Source of the DNA: Rhodospirillaceae bacterium
GTDB lineage: Bacteria > Pseudomonadota > Alphaproteobacteria > Rhodospirillales > Rhodospirillaceae
Reading direction: 5' to 3'
DNA length: 64,000 bases
Assembly (NCBI GenBank): GCA_029245025.1
Contig: JAQWQC010000025.1
Coordinates: 62,001-126,000, forward strand
Position numbers and translations under genes: made by a program. Under the pieces are notes generated by a model. It saw only the letters and a program-made list of their open reading frames with translations, was not told the DNA's origin and made no database searches. Positions 1 to 8,334 of this stretch are shown piece by piece; the first letter of the stretch is position 1; every line of letters starts with the position of its first letter.

Positions 1-115
1 GCTCAATGATGGCGATATCCAGTTCGCCATCATGAGTGTGGTTTTGTAGCGACGCGGCGACCGTGATGCCGGCGCTACCGCCTCCAACAATAAGAATCTG
101 ATGATGAGCCGCCAT
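1..115 (-). CDS. FAD-dependent oxidoreductase, N-terminal fragment (sulfide:quinone reductase-like)
   Basis: Only the first 38 codons lie in the window; the gene runs off the left edge. The reverse strand reads MAAHHQILIVGGGSAGIT and onward, a beta strand followed by GGGSAG, the dinucleotide-binding loop (GxGxxG) of FAD/NAD(P) disulfide-type oxidoreductases. The GGGSAGIT form is common in sulfide:quinone oxidoreductase-like proteins, but this short piece cannot separate that family from related NADH dehydrogenases. An AAAGGGGAAA ribosome site lies about 8 bases before the ATG. It shares a strand with the symporter gene that ends just upstream at 139 and may be co-transcribed with it. Confidence 0.6.
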   Translation of the reverse strand, partial: MAAHHQILIVGGGSAGITVAASLQNHTHDGELDIAIIE

Positions 116-138
116 GATGCATTTCCCCTTTGAGACTT

Positions 139-1518
139 TTATTCGGCTGGATGATGCTCTTGGCGTTCAACCAATTTGCGCCCGCCTGCCAAACGGTCTG
201 AGGTTATTTTAAAGATAATCGGGCTAAGTAGTAGCAGTGCCAGCAAATTTGGCACAGCCATCAAGGCATTCATAATGTCGGCCATGAGCCAGATGATTTC
301 CAAGCCTGTGAGCGCGCCCACGGGGATTGCAGCACACCACAGCACACGAAAGGGTGTGATTGCCTTCGGACCGAACAGGTATTCGGCACAACGCTCACCA
401 TAGTAGCTCCAGCCTAAAATGGTAGTGAAGGCAAAAACCATGAGAGCGAACACTACGATGTAGTTGCCGTAAGGCAGGGCCGTGTCGAAGGCTAACGCTG
501 TCATCGTCGCGCCGTTCTCGCCACTGGTCCAGGCTCCTGTCACGATGATGACCAAAGCCGTCATGGTGCAAACAAGAATAGTATCGATGAATGTCCCTAG
601 CATGCCAATGGCACCTTGACGAACAGGGTCGTTGGTCTTTGCGGCGGCGTGCGCGATGGGGGCAGAGCCGAGACCTGCTTCGTTTGAGAAAATTCCGCGG
701 GCGACCCCAAAGCGGATGGCTGCCATTACGGCAGCACCGGCGAAGCCACCCGTTGCAGCAGTTCCGGTGAAGGCGTCTGTGACAATCATAGCAAGAGCGG
801 CTGGAATGTCGCCGAGGTGCATTGCCAAGATGATGAGGCTCGCGCTGACATAGAACACCACCATGATCGGGACTAACTTGCCAGCTACCTGCGCGATACG
901 TTGAATGCCGCCGATCAAAACCATTGCCGTCAAGGTGAGGACAACAAAAGCAGTGATCCACATAGGCACACCAAGGTTTGATTCAACTACATCTGAAATT
1001 GAGTTTGCTTGGACTGTATTTCCAGCTCCAAGACCGGCGGCGATGGCGAGGAGGGCAAAGGTTGTGCCGAGCCAGGCCCATTTCGGACCGAGGCCGTTCT
1101 TGATGTAGTACATCGGGCCGCCGACATAGCGGCCATCCTCGTCGATCTCACGGAAATGGACGGCCATAACGGCTTCACCGTACTTCGTGGCCATGCCAAC
1201 GAAAGCGGTCATCCACATCCAGAAAATAGCACCAGGTCCGCCGAGGAAGATTGCTGTCGCAACACCAGCGATATTACCCGTCCCGACAGTTGCCGAGAGC
1301 GCCGTCATCAACGCTTTAAAGGGAGAAATTTCTCCATCGCCACTAGCATCTTCGCTGGCGTCTTTACTGAATAGGACACGTAGCGCCTCTGGCAGGCGCC
1401 GGATCGACATGCCTTTCAGTCCGATGGTGAGATAGAGGCCAATGCCCAGCAGTGGAAACATCATGATAAGCCAGACCCAACCGCTGATCACATCCAAAAC
1501 GCCAGCAAAGTTATCCAT
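139..1518 (-). CDS. Sodium:alanine/glycine symporter, AGCS family
   Basis: Inner-membrane secondary transporter that, by family, takes up alanine or glycine with Na+ (or H+). The 459 residues are the usual family length and show about ten hydrophobic segments. The signature stretch around residues 65-115 contains ALSATVGTGNIAGVATAI, then GGPGAIFWMW and ATKYGEA, all diagnostic of AGCS proteins (AlsT/DagA/YaaJ). A second conserved block, FSNEAGLGSAPIAHAA, follows near residue 280. I chose the ATG at 1518 over a TTG one codon upstream because GGGG lies 8 bases before it. The C-terminal tail is short and charged. The KamA-like gene upstream on the same strand ends 78 bases away, so amino-acid uptake and lysine metabolism may be linked, though this is only positional. 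Confidence 0.93.
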   Translation of the reverse strand: MDNFAGVLDVISGWVWLIMMFPLLGIGLYLTIGLKGMSIRRLPEALRVLFSKDASEDASGDGEISPFKALMTALSATVGTGNIAGVATAIFLGGPGAIFWMWMTAFVGMATKYGEAVMAVHFREIDEDGRYVGGPMYYIKNGLGPKWAWLGTTFALLAIAAGLGAGNTVQANSISDVVESNLGVPMWITAFVVLTLTAMVLIGGIQRIAQVAGKLVPIMVVFYVSASLIILAMHLGDIPAALAMIVTDAFTGTAATGGFAGAAVMAAIRFGVARGIFSNEAGLGSAPIAHAAAKTNDPVRQGAIGMLGTFIDTILVCTMTALVIIVTGAWTSGENGATMTALAFDTALPYGNYIVVFALMVFAFTTILGWSYYGERCAEYLFGPKAITPFRVLWCAAIPVGALTGLEIIWLMADIMNALMAVPNLLALLLLSPIIFKITSDRLAGGRKLVERQEHHPAE

Positions 1519-1596
1519 CAATCGATCCCCTGTTTTTCCCCGAACCCGAGCCGGGCTGAACTAACCATACCGGTCTCGGGCCTGAGTCTCAAAGGG

Positions 1597-2676
1597 CTAT
1601 GCGGGACCGCTGTCTGATGGCGGATATCGGTGGGTTTTGCCGTTGATGTCTTCAACACGGGTCAGACCATCATCTGTGGTTGTCAGGTAAGACGGCCCGA
1701 CAGGCACCTTGCCGTATCCCCCGGGGATATCGAGCATATAAGTAGGAAGGGCAAGGCCTGAAACATTGCCCAGGAGGTGTTTCATTAGGGCTTGGCCAGC
1801 TTCAATCGGCACCCGGAAATGGCTGGTGCCAGGGGCCAGATCCGGGTGGTGCAGATAGTAAGGAGTTATGCGTGCGCGGACCATGGCGCGAAACAAATCT
1901 TCTAATGAGGCGGCCTGGTCATTGACCCCTTTTAGCAACACGGTCTGCCCGACCAGGGGAATGCCAGCCCCAGCCAGTCGATCACACGCGGCAACTGCGT
2001 CGTCCGATAATTCTCGGGCATGATTGCTGTGTATGGCGACATATACGGTTGCTCGTGGTTTCGACAAGACGCCTACCAGCTCATCGGTGATTCGGTCTGG
2101 TGCGGCTACCGGTAGGCGCGTGTGAAACCTTACGACTTGAACGTGGTCAATTTGATCTAAAGCGTCCAAGAGTTTTGTAAGTCGCTGAGGTGAAAGAACA
2201 AGAGGGTCGCCACCCGTAAGAATGACCTCCCAAATATCAGGGCGGTCTTCAATGTAAGCGAGTGCTGCGGTGATATCGGTCTCGTCCATCGCGTCCCCGC
2301 TTGGACCTACCATCTCGCGACGGAAGCAGAACCGACAATATACGGCGCAGGCGCTATGTACTTTTAGGAGCACGCGATCTGGGTAGCGATGTACAAGTCC
2401 TTTGACCGGGCTGAACGTATGGTCGCCAATCGGATCGGGTCGTTCGTCTGAAGAAATAACAAGTTCTGCTGCTGACGGGACTATTTGCATCGCGATGGGG
2501 TCATTTCTCGCGGATTGATCTATCAAGTCGATCATATGTCGCGGAGCGGCAATGGCGTACTTCTCTACGACCTCCTTCAAGGCATCCACATCCGCCGAGT
2601 CAACCAGTCTCTCTGAGACCAACGCGGCAGGCGTGGTCGCAGTCGTATTTTGCATGCGGCGGTCCTGGTGGGTCAT
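1597..2676 (-). CDS. KamA-like radical SAM lysine 2,3-aminomutase (possibly EF-P modification type, EpmB)
   Basis: Radical SAM/PLP enzyme converting L-lysine to beta-lysine, or acting as EpmB, which makes (R)-beta-lysine for elongation factor P. The CxxxCxxC cluster motif is CAVYCRFC, followed by FRREMVG. LTGGDPLVL is the SAM-binding GGDP element. The C-terminal PGGYGKVPVGP carries the lysine expected to hold PLP. At about 360 residues it is nearer to EpmB-sized proteins than to 416-residue clostridial KamA. No epmA or efp is visible in the window, so the role stays open. Possible starts are ATG 2676 or ATG 2655; the latter has AGGA 8 bases upstream, and a TTG at 2685 is less likely. Upstream, in the opposite direction, begins the nitrilase array. 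Confidence 0.85.
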   Translation of the reverse strand: MTHQDRRMQNTTATTPAALVSERLVDSADVDALKEVVEKYAIAAPRHMIDLIDQSARNDPIAMQIVPSAAELVISSDERPDPIGDHTFSPVKGLVHRYPDRVLLKVHSACAVYCRFCFRREMVGPSGDAMDETDITAALAYIEDRPDIWEVILTGGDPLVLSPQRLTKLLDALDQIDHVQVVRFHTRLPVAAPDRITDELVGVLSKPRATVYVAIHSNHARELSDDAVAACDRLAGAGIPLVGQTVLLKGVNDQAASLEDLFRAMVRARITPYYLHHPDLAPGTSHFRVPIEAGQALMKHLLGNVSGLALPTYMLDIPGGYGKVPVGPSYLTTTDDGLTRVEDINGKTHRYPPSDSGPA

Positions 2677-2799
2677 AGTGGCCAATCTAGAGTGCGGTGT
2701 TCGCGTGTGGGATATGGGAAGACCTGTTCTAGGCTTTCCTGAAGGAACACCGCAAGGTCAAGCTGACCAAATGCCGATTAAAATGAGGGACGTGCTGTC

Positions 2800-4797
2800 A
2801 TGATTCTGATGCAAACTCCTTGGACTCCGTCTACCGCTGCTAAGGAGCTTTCCGGCACCATCGGGCAGGCACTGGAGACAGTGATTGATCCCAAAGGGAT
2901 GCTGGTTCTCCTACCTCATGGCGATGGCGGACCTGACCAAGCAGTTTCAGAAGTTGACGCCGTTGCGGCTCTGGCTGAACTGGCAAAAGAATATTCTATT
3001 TTATTATGCGGGTCAGCTTATGTGGTTGACGGTGAAGGGTGTACGCGCACGGTTGGGTACCTGGTCAACCCAAGTGGTGAGTTGCTGCTTCGCATGCCAA
3101 AAATCATGCCGGACTTGATTGAGGGTTTCACAGATACGGTTTCCGACGCCTCACAGCCTGCGGACTTCCCTGTAGCGCTCACACCCGAGGGGCAAGTTGG
3201 CATTCTGTGTGGCGAAGATGTGCTGTCACCACATATCGTGCGCTCGCTCATCACGAGCGGTGCCGAAGTCATTCTAAATCCGAGCCGGGAGCGAACAGAC
3301 AGGTTGTTCGATATTCGGCAAAAAGCCCGGCAAGCACGGTCTTATGAAAATCTTGCCTATGTCGCGTCTGCTTCAGCCAGTTCAGTCACGATTAATGGTG
3401 TGACCAGCAGGCTGCCAACGGCGACGTCACTTGCTGAGATGTGGGGCACCGAACTCCGTGCGTCATCAGATGAGTCTTTCGTTGTTGGTGACATTGATAT
3501 TGAGAGCTTGCGCCGTCGCCGCGAGGAGCCGATGGGCAACCTCCCAGCTATTGTACGCATGAGGTTATATGCTGACGGCTACGCAAAAGAGGCATCAAAT
3601 TCACCGTCTTCCCCGGCATCCCGCGAAGAGTGGATTGCAGTTGGACAGGAAAAAGTAGCGGCATCGGCCAAGCTTGCCCGCTCCGAAGATGATCGAATGG
3701 ACCGCTATGACGCTGTGCTGGGTCAGACGGTGACGCGTGTTGCATTGAAACCTGCCCACCTATCGGAGTGTCGTCAGGAGAATTTAGACAACGCGTTGTA
3801 TGTGGTCGGGCCTTTCGCCAGGTCACCAGGAGTAAAATTGGTCGTTTTTCCTGAGTTTTTCCTGACCGGAGCGGTTAGCCAACTCGGCAGCAGTTCAGGG
3901 CATATTGCCAGCGAGATCGGGATTAGCTTTCCGGGACCGGAAGCCGATCAACTGGCCAAATTCGCCCAAGACAACAACACTTTTGTCTCTGGCGGTGTCT
4001 TTGAGTTTGACCCTGCATGGCCGGATCGGTTTTTCAATTCGGCATTTATTTTCGATGACAATGGTAATTTGATTCACTTGTACCGGAAAATTCATTGCGC
4101 GGATGTCTTTGGGCGCCTGCCTGACACCACACCCGGCAGCGTCTATACGGAATACGTTGACCGTTATGGATACGACCACCTCTTTCCCGTCGCTGATACA
4201 CCGCTCGGCAAGTTGTGCACAGTCATCTGCTTCGACATGAATTTTGGTGAGACCCATAGAGCCATGGTTAAGCGTGGTGCTGAGGTGATTATTCACCCCA
4301 CTTCGGAACCCCATAATGTGCGACGGCGCGGGTGGGATATCGCCCGTCATGTGCGCGCCTTCGAAAACACCTCTTACCTCCTCACTGCTGGTCATGGCGG
4401 TGAGTTCCGAGGAGAGGGATTGAGCTTTCCCGGCGCCATGCAGCGCGGCTATTCAAAGGTCGTTAACTACGACGGATCGCTTCAATGCATTGTTGATGGG
4501 CCTGGCGCGGTGCCACTTGTGGGGTCACTAGATATGACTGCTCTGCGTCGCGCGCGAGCCGGAATCAAAGGCAATTTAGCGGCTTGGGATGACCCCGTGG
4601 TTTACGCCCACAAATATGCGGCAGATCGCGGTATACGAAATGATGCCTGGGCAGGTGACCCCATGGTGAATCCCTATGAAGATGCAGCAGAAATTAAGAA
4701 GGTTATCCACACATATCAAAGGAATAATGTTTATATCCGGGCTAAAGGAGCGGGCAACAAGCCGGCTATTGATCAGTCGATGCAGGCCGTTGTCTGA
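2800..4797 (+). CDS. Double carbon-nitrogen hydrolase (nitrilase superfamily) fusion, copy 1
   Basis: A 665-residue protein made of two nitrilase domains in line; ordinary nitrilases and amidases have one of about 270-330. C-terminal domain (about 310-600): the Glu-Lys-Cys triad is present as E352 (VVFPEFF), K430 (YRKIH) and C477 (VICFD), so it should hydrolyse a nitrile or amide; nearby HPTSEPH resembles aliphatic amidases. N-terminal domain (1-260): the fold motifs remain (GQVGILCGED, GAEVILNPS, SYENLAYVAS) with K101 and C137, but the Glu position reads LLPHGDG (H40), so it is probably catalytically dead and may be a regulatory or dimerising domain. No signal peptide. GAGGGACG precedes the ATG. 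First gene of a nitrilase-SDR pair that is repeated just downstream. Substrate unknown. Confidence 0.88.
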   Translation: MILMQTPWTPSTAAKELSGTIGQALETVIDPKGMLVLLPHGDGGPDQAVSEVDAVAALAELAKEYSILLCGSAYVVDGEGCTRTVGYLVNPSGELLLRMPKIMPDLIEGFTDTVSDASQPADFPVALTPEGQVGILCGEDVLSPHIVRSLITSGAEVILNPSRERTDRLFDIRQKARQARSYENLAYVASASASSVTINGVTSRLPTATSLAEMWGTELRASSDESFVVGDIDIESLRRRREEPMGNLPAIVRMRLYADGYAKEASNSPSSPASREEWIAVGQEKVAASAKLARSEDDRMDRYDAVLGQTVTRVALKPAHLSECRQENLDNALYVVGPFARSPGVKLVVFPEFFLTGAVSQLGSSSGHIASEIGISFPGPEADQLAKFAQDNNTFVSGGVFEFDPAWPDRFFNSAFIFDDNGNLIHLYRKIHCADVFGRLPDTTPGSVYTEYVDRYGYDHLFPVADTPLGKLCTVICFDMNFGETHRAMVKRGAEVIIHPTSEPHNVRRRGWDIARHVRAFENTSYLLTAGHGGEFRGEGLSFPGAMQRGYSKVVNYDGSLQCIVDGPGAVPLVGSLDMTALRRARAGIKGNLAAWDDPVVYAHKYAADRGIRNDAWAGDPMVNPYEDAAEIKKVIHTYQRNNVYIRAKGAGNKPAIDQSMQAVV

Positions 4798-4881
4798 CGA
4801 CCGTTATTCCTAAAACGTGACTCGTTCGATCGAGAGTTCATGCCATACTTCACGTTACATAAATAAAGTAGGAGACAGCAC

Positions 4882-5592
4882 ATGAATTCCAAAAATTTGA
4901 TTTCGAGGTTCGCTGCGGTTGTCATCGCTGGCCTTTATTCGACCAGTGCAATGGCCTTAGAGGGCCCTGTTTTGGTCTTTGGCGGGACGAGCGGAACCGG
5001 TTTAGGTGCGGCACAAAATCTTCGCGCTATGGACGTTCCGGTGACGGTGTTTGTGAGGCCGACTTCTGATTTGAGTGGTCTTGAAGGTTTGGGTGTTAAC
5101 ACGGTGGTTGGGAATGCTCTAAACGCGGATGACGTTGACCAAGCCTTTGCGACTGATGATTTTAAGATTGTCATTAGTTCACTGGGCGGGCGACGTGGGG
5201 AAAGACGCCCTGATCTTGTCGGAAACCTAAACATAACGGCTGCGGCAAAAGCGAACGATGTGAGCCGCGTTATTCAGGTGAGTTCGATGGGGGTCGGCGC
5301 GACCCGTGAGCCCCCGGCCGTGGGTGCAAATTTTATGGCAGGGGTCCTGTATATAAAGACATTGGCGGAAGACGATCTGATATCAAGCGGATTGGATTAC
5401 ACGATTGTTCGTCCTGGTGGATTGCGGCGTGGTGAAGCGACTGGCACGGGCATTTTTCAGGACTACGAGCATCGCGGCTCAATCGATCGCCAAGAGTTAG
5501 GGCGCATGATCGTCACCATTCTCGATGATCAATCCACATATAAACAAATTCTCTACGCTTGGGATCCCACCCTCCCAATGGGCGAAGAGTAG
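4882..5592 (+). CDS. Exported NAD(P)-binding Rossmann protein (atypical SDR/NmrA-like), copy 1
   Basis: A 236-residue protein with a clear Sec signal: positive start MNSKNLISRF, hydrophobic core, and cleavage after about residue 25 (TSAMA|LEG). The mature part begins directly with VLVFGGTSGTGLG, a GxxGxxG nucleotide-binding loop of atypical SDR/NmrA-like proteins, followed by VTVFVRPTSDL, NALNADDVDQAF, VIQVSSMG and YTIVRPGGL. That places a dinucleotide-binding fold outside the cytoplasm, where NAD(P) is scarce, which is unusual. AGGAGA lies 6 bases before the ATG. It sits 84 bases after the first double nitrilase and 44 bases before the second, all on the same strand. A second copy follows nitrilase copy 2. 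Possible roles are a cofactor-less scaffold, a protein with tightly bound cofactor, or a cytoplasmic protein with an uncleaved leader. Confidence 0.82.
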   Translation: MNSKNLISRFAAVVIAGLYSTSAMALEGPVLVFGGTSGTGLGAAQNLRAMDVPVTVFVRPTSDLSGLEGLGVNTVVGNALNADDVDQAFATDDFKIVISSLGGRRGERRPDLVGNLNITAAAKANDVSRVIQVSSMGVGATREPPAVGANFMAGVLYIKTLAEDDLISSGLDYTIVRPGGLRRGEATGTGIFQDYEHRGSIDRQELGRMIVTILDDQSTYKQILYAWDPTLPMGEE

Positions 5593-5636
5593 GGCGCTCT
5601 AAGCTTAGTGGTTCAAGAATCAGAGGAGTTACACAA

Positions 5637-7619
5637 ATGATTCTTTTGCAAACGACGTGGTCTGCGGATTCACTCGATGATGCTAGTGCAGCGATAGACC
5701 AAGCGCTAAGAACGCGAGTTGCTGAGGGGGCTGGCCTGGTATTGCTACCTCATGGTGATGGTTCTGAGCATGAAGCGCGACCAGAATCAGATGTGGTTTC
5801 TGTACTTGCTGATTTGGCAAAGACACATACCCTATATCTAGGAGCCTCGGCGTACGTCATCGCAGACGGTGATGACGTTACCCGCACTGTTGGTTTTATT
5901 TTGGGGCCGGATGGCGCTGTGTTGGCTCGGAATGCCAAGGTTCTACCAGATACACTTGAGGGTTACACGGACACTGCGGCAGAAACTTTCCAACCTGCGT
6001 CCTTCCAGGTCGCACGCACGCCTTTTGGACAGATCGGTGTTCTATGCGGTGAGGATATTCTTGCGCCTCACGTTGTTCGGACGATGTTGGTGCAAGGTGC
6101 GGAGATCATTCTTAATCCAAGTCGTGAGAGATCTGACAGCTTGTATGACAGCCGCACGGTGGCTCGCGTTGCTCGAGCGTACGAAAACGTTGTTTATGTC
6201 GCGGTTGCGTCACCTCAGAGTGTTAGGCTCGGTGATGCTAGCGTCACGCTTCCTCCGGCGACGGCGCTCTATCCGCCACAAGGTAAGCCTTTCCGGGTTC
6301 AAGGCGCTGAATCCTGCGTAACTACGAATATCGATATTGAAGCGCTGAGGCGTCGACGTTCAGCCCCGGTGCTTAATTTCGCTAGTATTGTACGTATGAA
6401 TTTATATGCCCCTGGGTATGAGAGGGAGGCGTCTTCACCTAAACCGTCGCCCCAAGCGCGCGAAGATTGGTTGGTAGTAGGTCGGGAGCGGGTTGCAGCT
6501 ATAACCCGTCCTCCAAGACGCGATGACGTAGCGACCTACAGTGCCATGATTGGGCAGCACGTGGTGCATCAATCACACACACCGGATCAACTGGTTGAGA
6601 GGCGGCAGCCCAATCTGGAAGACGCCTTTGACTTGGTGCGGAACTACGGCGCCAGAGCAGCCAATTTGAAGTTGGTTGTTTATCCGGAGTTTTTCCTTAC
6701 TGGTCCAGTGAGTCCTTTGGGGCACAAACTCGGACACCTAGCCGATAAGATAGGTGTCACGTTCCCCGGGCCCGAAATGGATCAGGTGGCGGCTTTTGCA
6801 CAAGAGATTGGGGCTTATGTATCGGGTGGTGTTTTTGAATACGACCCAGAATGGCCCGATCGTTTTTTCAATACTGCGTTCATCTATGACCCATCGGGCA
6901 ATTTAATTCACCGCTATCGCAAGATTCATTGCGGTGATGCCATGGGGTTCTTGCCGGATACCACGCCGGGAAGTGTGTTTGATCAGTATGTCGATAAATA
7001 CGGTTACGAGCATCTCTTTCCCGTGGCCGATACGCCTATCGGACGGCTGGCAACGACGATTTGTTTCGACAACAATTTCCCAGAGACCTATCGAGCGATG
7101 GCCCAGCGAGGCGCTGAAGTTATTCTGCATCCGACGTCGGAGCCGCATGGAGCGCATCGTATGGGGTGGGATGCAGCGCGGCGGACGCGGGCCTTTGAGA
7201 ACGTTGCCTACGTAATTTCAGCCGGTCACGGCGGAGAATACTTCCTGCCAGGCCGGACCGCCCCCAGTTCACGCGGACGGGGTTACTCAAAGATAATCAA
7301 TTTTGATGGATCGATCCAGGCTGAGGCAGATACGGCAGGGCAGGTGCCTCTCGGTGGCGTGATTGATCTCCGCGCATTGCGGCAAGCCCGGGCAGATCTT
7401 AAAGCCAACATGTCGCTCTGGGATGACGCCGTTGTTTATGCTGATGAGTATGGAAAAACCCCACGCGGTTTACCGAATAATTTGTGGCCTGATGACCCAA
7501 TGGGTAATCCGTATTTCGGCGGGGCTGAAATCAAAAAAGTCGCATCCGCTTATGTTGAGGCGGGAATATTTGTCGCACCGCAGCTTGATACCGGTAATCT
7601 TCCAAAGGTGGCGGATTAG
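5637..7619 (+). CDS. Double carbon-nitrogen hydrolase fusion, copy 2
   Basis: A 660-residue paralogue of the gene at 2800, collinear and similar through both domains, down to the MILLQTTW start and the C-terminal GNPYFGGAEIKKV. C-terminal catalytic triad intact: E351 (VVYPEFF), K429 (YRKIH), C476 (TICFD). N-terminal domain: K101 and C137 (GVLCGED) are kept but the Glu site is again LLPHGDG (H39), so only one domain should be catalytic. The ATG at 5637 is chosen because GAGGAG lies 8-12 bases upstream and because it matches the start of copy 1; an in-frame ATG at 5559 would overlap the SDR gene. The next gene, exported SDR copy 2, begins 4 bases after the stop, so the two are almost certainly co-translated. 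Confidence 0.88.
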   Translation: MILLQTTWSADSLDDASAAIDQALRTRVAEGAGLVLLPHGDGSEHEARPESDVVSVLADLAKTHTLYLGASAYVIADGDDVTRTVGFILGPDGAVLARNAKVLPDTLEGYTDTAAETFQPASFQVARTPFGQIGVLCGEDILAPHVVRTMLVQGAEIILNPSRERSDSLYDSRTVARVARAYENVVYVAVASPQSVRLGDASVTLPPATALYPPQGKPFRVQGAESCVTTNIDIEALRRRRSAPVLNFASIVRMNLYAPGYEREASSPKPSPQAREDWLVVGRERVAAITRPPRRDDVATYSAMIGQHVVHQSHTPDQLVERRQPNLEDAFDLVRNYGARAANLKLVVYPEFFLTGPVSPLGHKLGHLADKIGVTFPGPEMDQVAAFAQEIGAYVSGGVFEYDPEWPDRFFNTAFIYDPSGNLIHRYRKIHCGDAMGFLPDTTPGSVFDQYVDKYGYEHLFPVADTPIGRLATTICFDNNFPETYRAMAQRGAEVILHPTSEPHGAHRMGWDAARRTRAFENVAYVISAGHGGEYFLPGRTAPSSRGRGYSKIINFDGSIQAEADTAGQVPLGGVIDLRALRQARADLKANMSLWDDAVVYADEYGKTPRGLPNNLWPDDPMGNPYFGGAEIKKVASAYVEAGIFVAPQLDTGNLPKVAD

Positions 7620-7623
7620 GAAC

Positions 7624-8331
7624 GTGTTACGTGGTCTCGCGATCGTACTTTTCTTGTTGATTGGTCAGTTGGCCAACGCTGCTGCATCCGATGTTTTGAT
7701 GTTTGGCGCGACACGTAATACCGGTCTTGAAACGGCGAAACTTTTAGTGGCGCGTGGCGATACTGTCACTGCTTTTGTTCGGCATACATCTGATGTCGCG
7801 GCTCTTGAAGAGCTTGGTGTAACTCTCGTGTTGGGCGATGCGCTGGATGCGAACACGGTTGAGGCGGCTTTCGAGGAGCGGTCATTTGATTTTGTAGTTT
7901 CAACTTTAGGCGGCAGCGTGCGCAATACGGCAGTCGACGGTCAAGGCAATATCAATGTGTTTGCAGCGGCAGAAGAAGCGAGTGTACGGCGAGTTATTCT
8001 AGTAACTGCTATCGGGGCCGGGGGAACAGAGAATGTACTTCAAGACGGGGCTCGCCGTTTTCTCAAGCCCGTCTTAGATGCTAAAACCCTAGCTGAGAAT
8101 AATCTGAAGGCTCGCAATCTTGACTGGACGATTCTGAGGCCGGGGCAACTACCGGAAGGACCTGCGACCGGGAACGGTGTGATGTCTGTAGACCAAACGC
8201 TCATGGGGCGAATTTCGATGGGTGAATTAGCTGCTTTGATTGTTCAAGCCCTCGACGATGACGCCTCATTTGGCAAGGTGTTTCATGTCGTTGACGGAAA
8301 TATGGCTGGCTCGTTCTCATCCTTTGACTAG
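7624..8331 (+). CDS. Exported NAD(P)-binding Rossmann protein (atypical SDR), copy 2
   Basis: A 235-residue paralogue of the 4882 gene. Starting at GTG 7624 gives a compact Sec signal (hydrophobic run IVLFLLIGQLANA, cleavage near residue 19-20), then VLMFGATRNTGLETA with the GxxGxxG loop, VTAFVRHTSDV, GDALDANTVEAAF, VILVTAIG and WTILRPGQL, matching copy 1 block for block. The GTG is preferred over far-upstream in-frame starts because it lies 4 bases after the nitrilase stop, has TAGGA upstream, and produces the same signal-peptide layout as copy 1. The convergent TRAP receptor gene ends 3 bases beyond the stop. Retention of the leader in both copies argues that export is functional. Confidence 0.82.
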   Translation: MLRGLAIVLFLLIGQLANAAASDVLMFGATRNTGLETAKLLVARGDTVTAFVRHTSDVAALEELGVTLVLGDALDANTVEAAFEERSFDFVVSTLGGSVRNTAVDGQGNINVFAAAEEASVRRVILVTAIGAGGTENVLQDGARRFLKPVLDAKTLAENNLKARNLDWTILRPGQLPEGPATGNGVMSVDQTLMGRISMGELAALIVQALDDDASFGKVFHVVDGNMAGSFSSFD

Positions 8332-8334
8332 TGC

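Noticed and set aside
395-961. 188-residue frame on the minus strand inside the symporter gene
   Set aside because: It is a shifted frame of the AGCS symporter with His/Arg-rich low-complexity sequence and no family features.
3895-4395. 166-residue minus-strand frame opposite nitrilase copy 1
   Set aside because: Similar antisense frames occur opposite all three nitrilases, as expected from mirrored codon bias, so it is not a separate gene.
7363-7623. Extended N-terminus of SDR copy 2 inside nitrilase copy 2
   Set aside because: It would read through the nitrilase gene in another frame. The GTG at 7624 gives a signal peptide matching copy 1.
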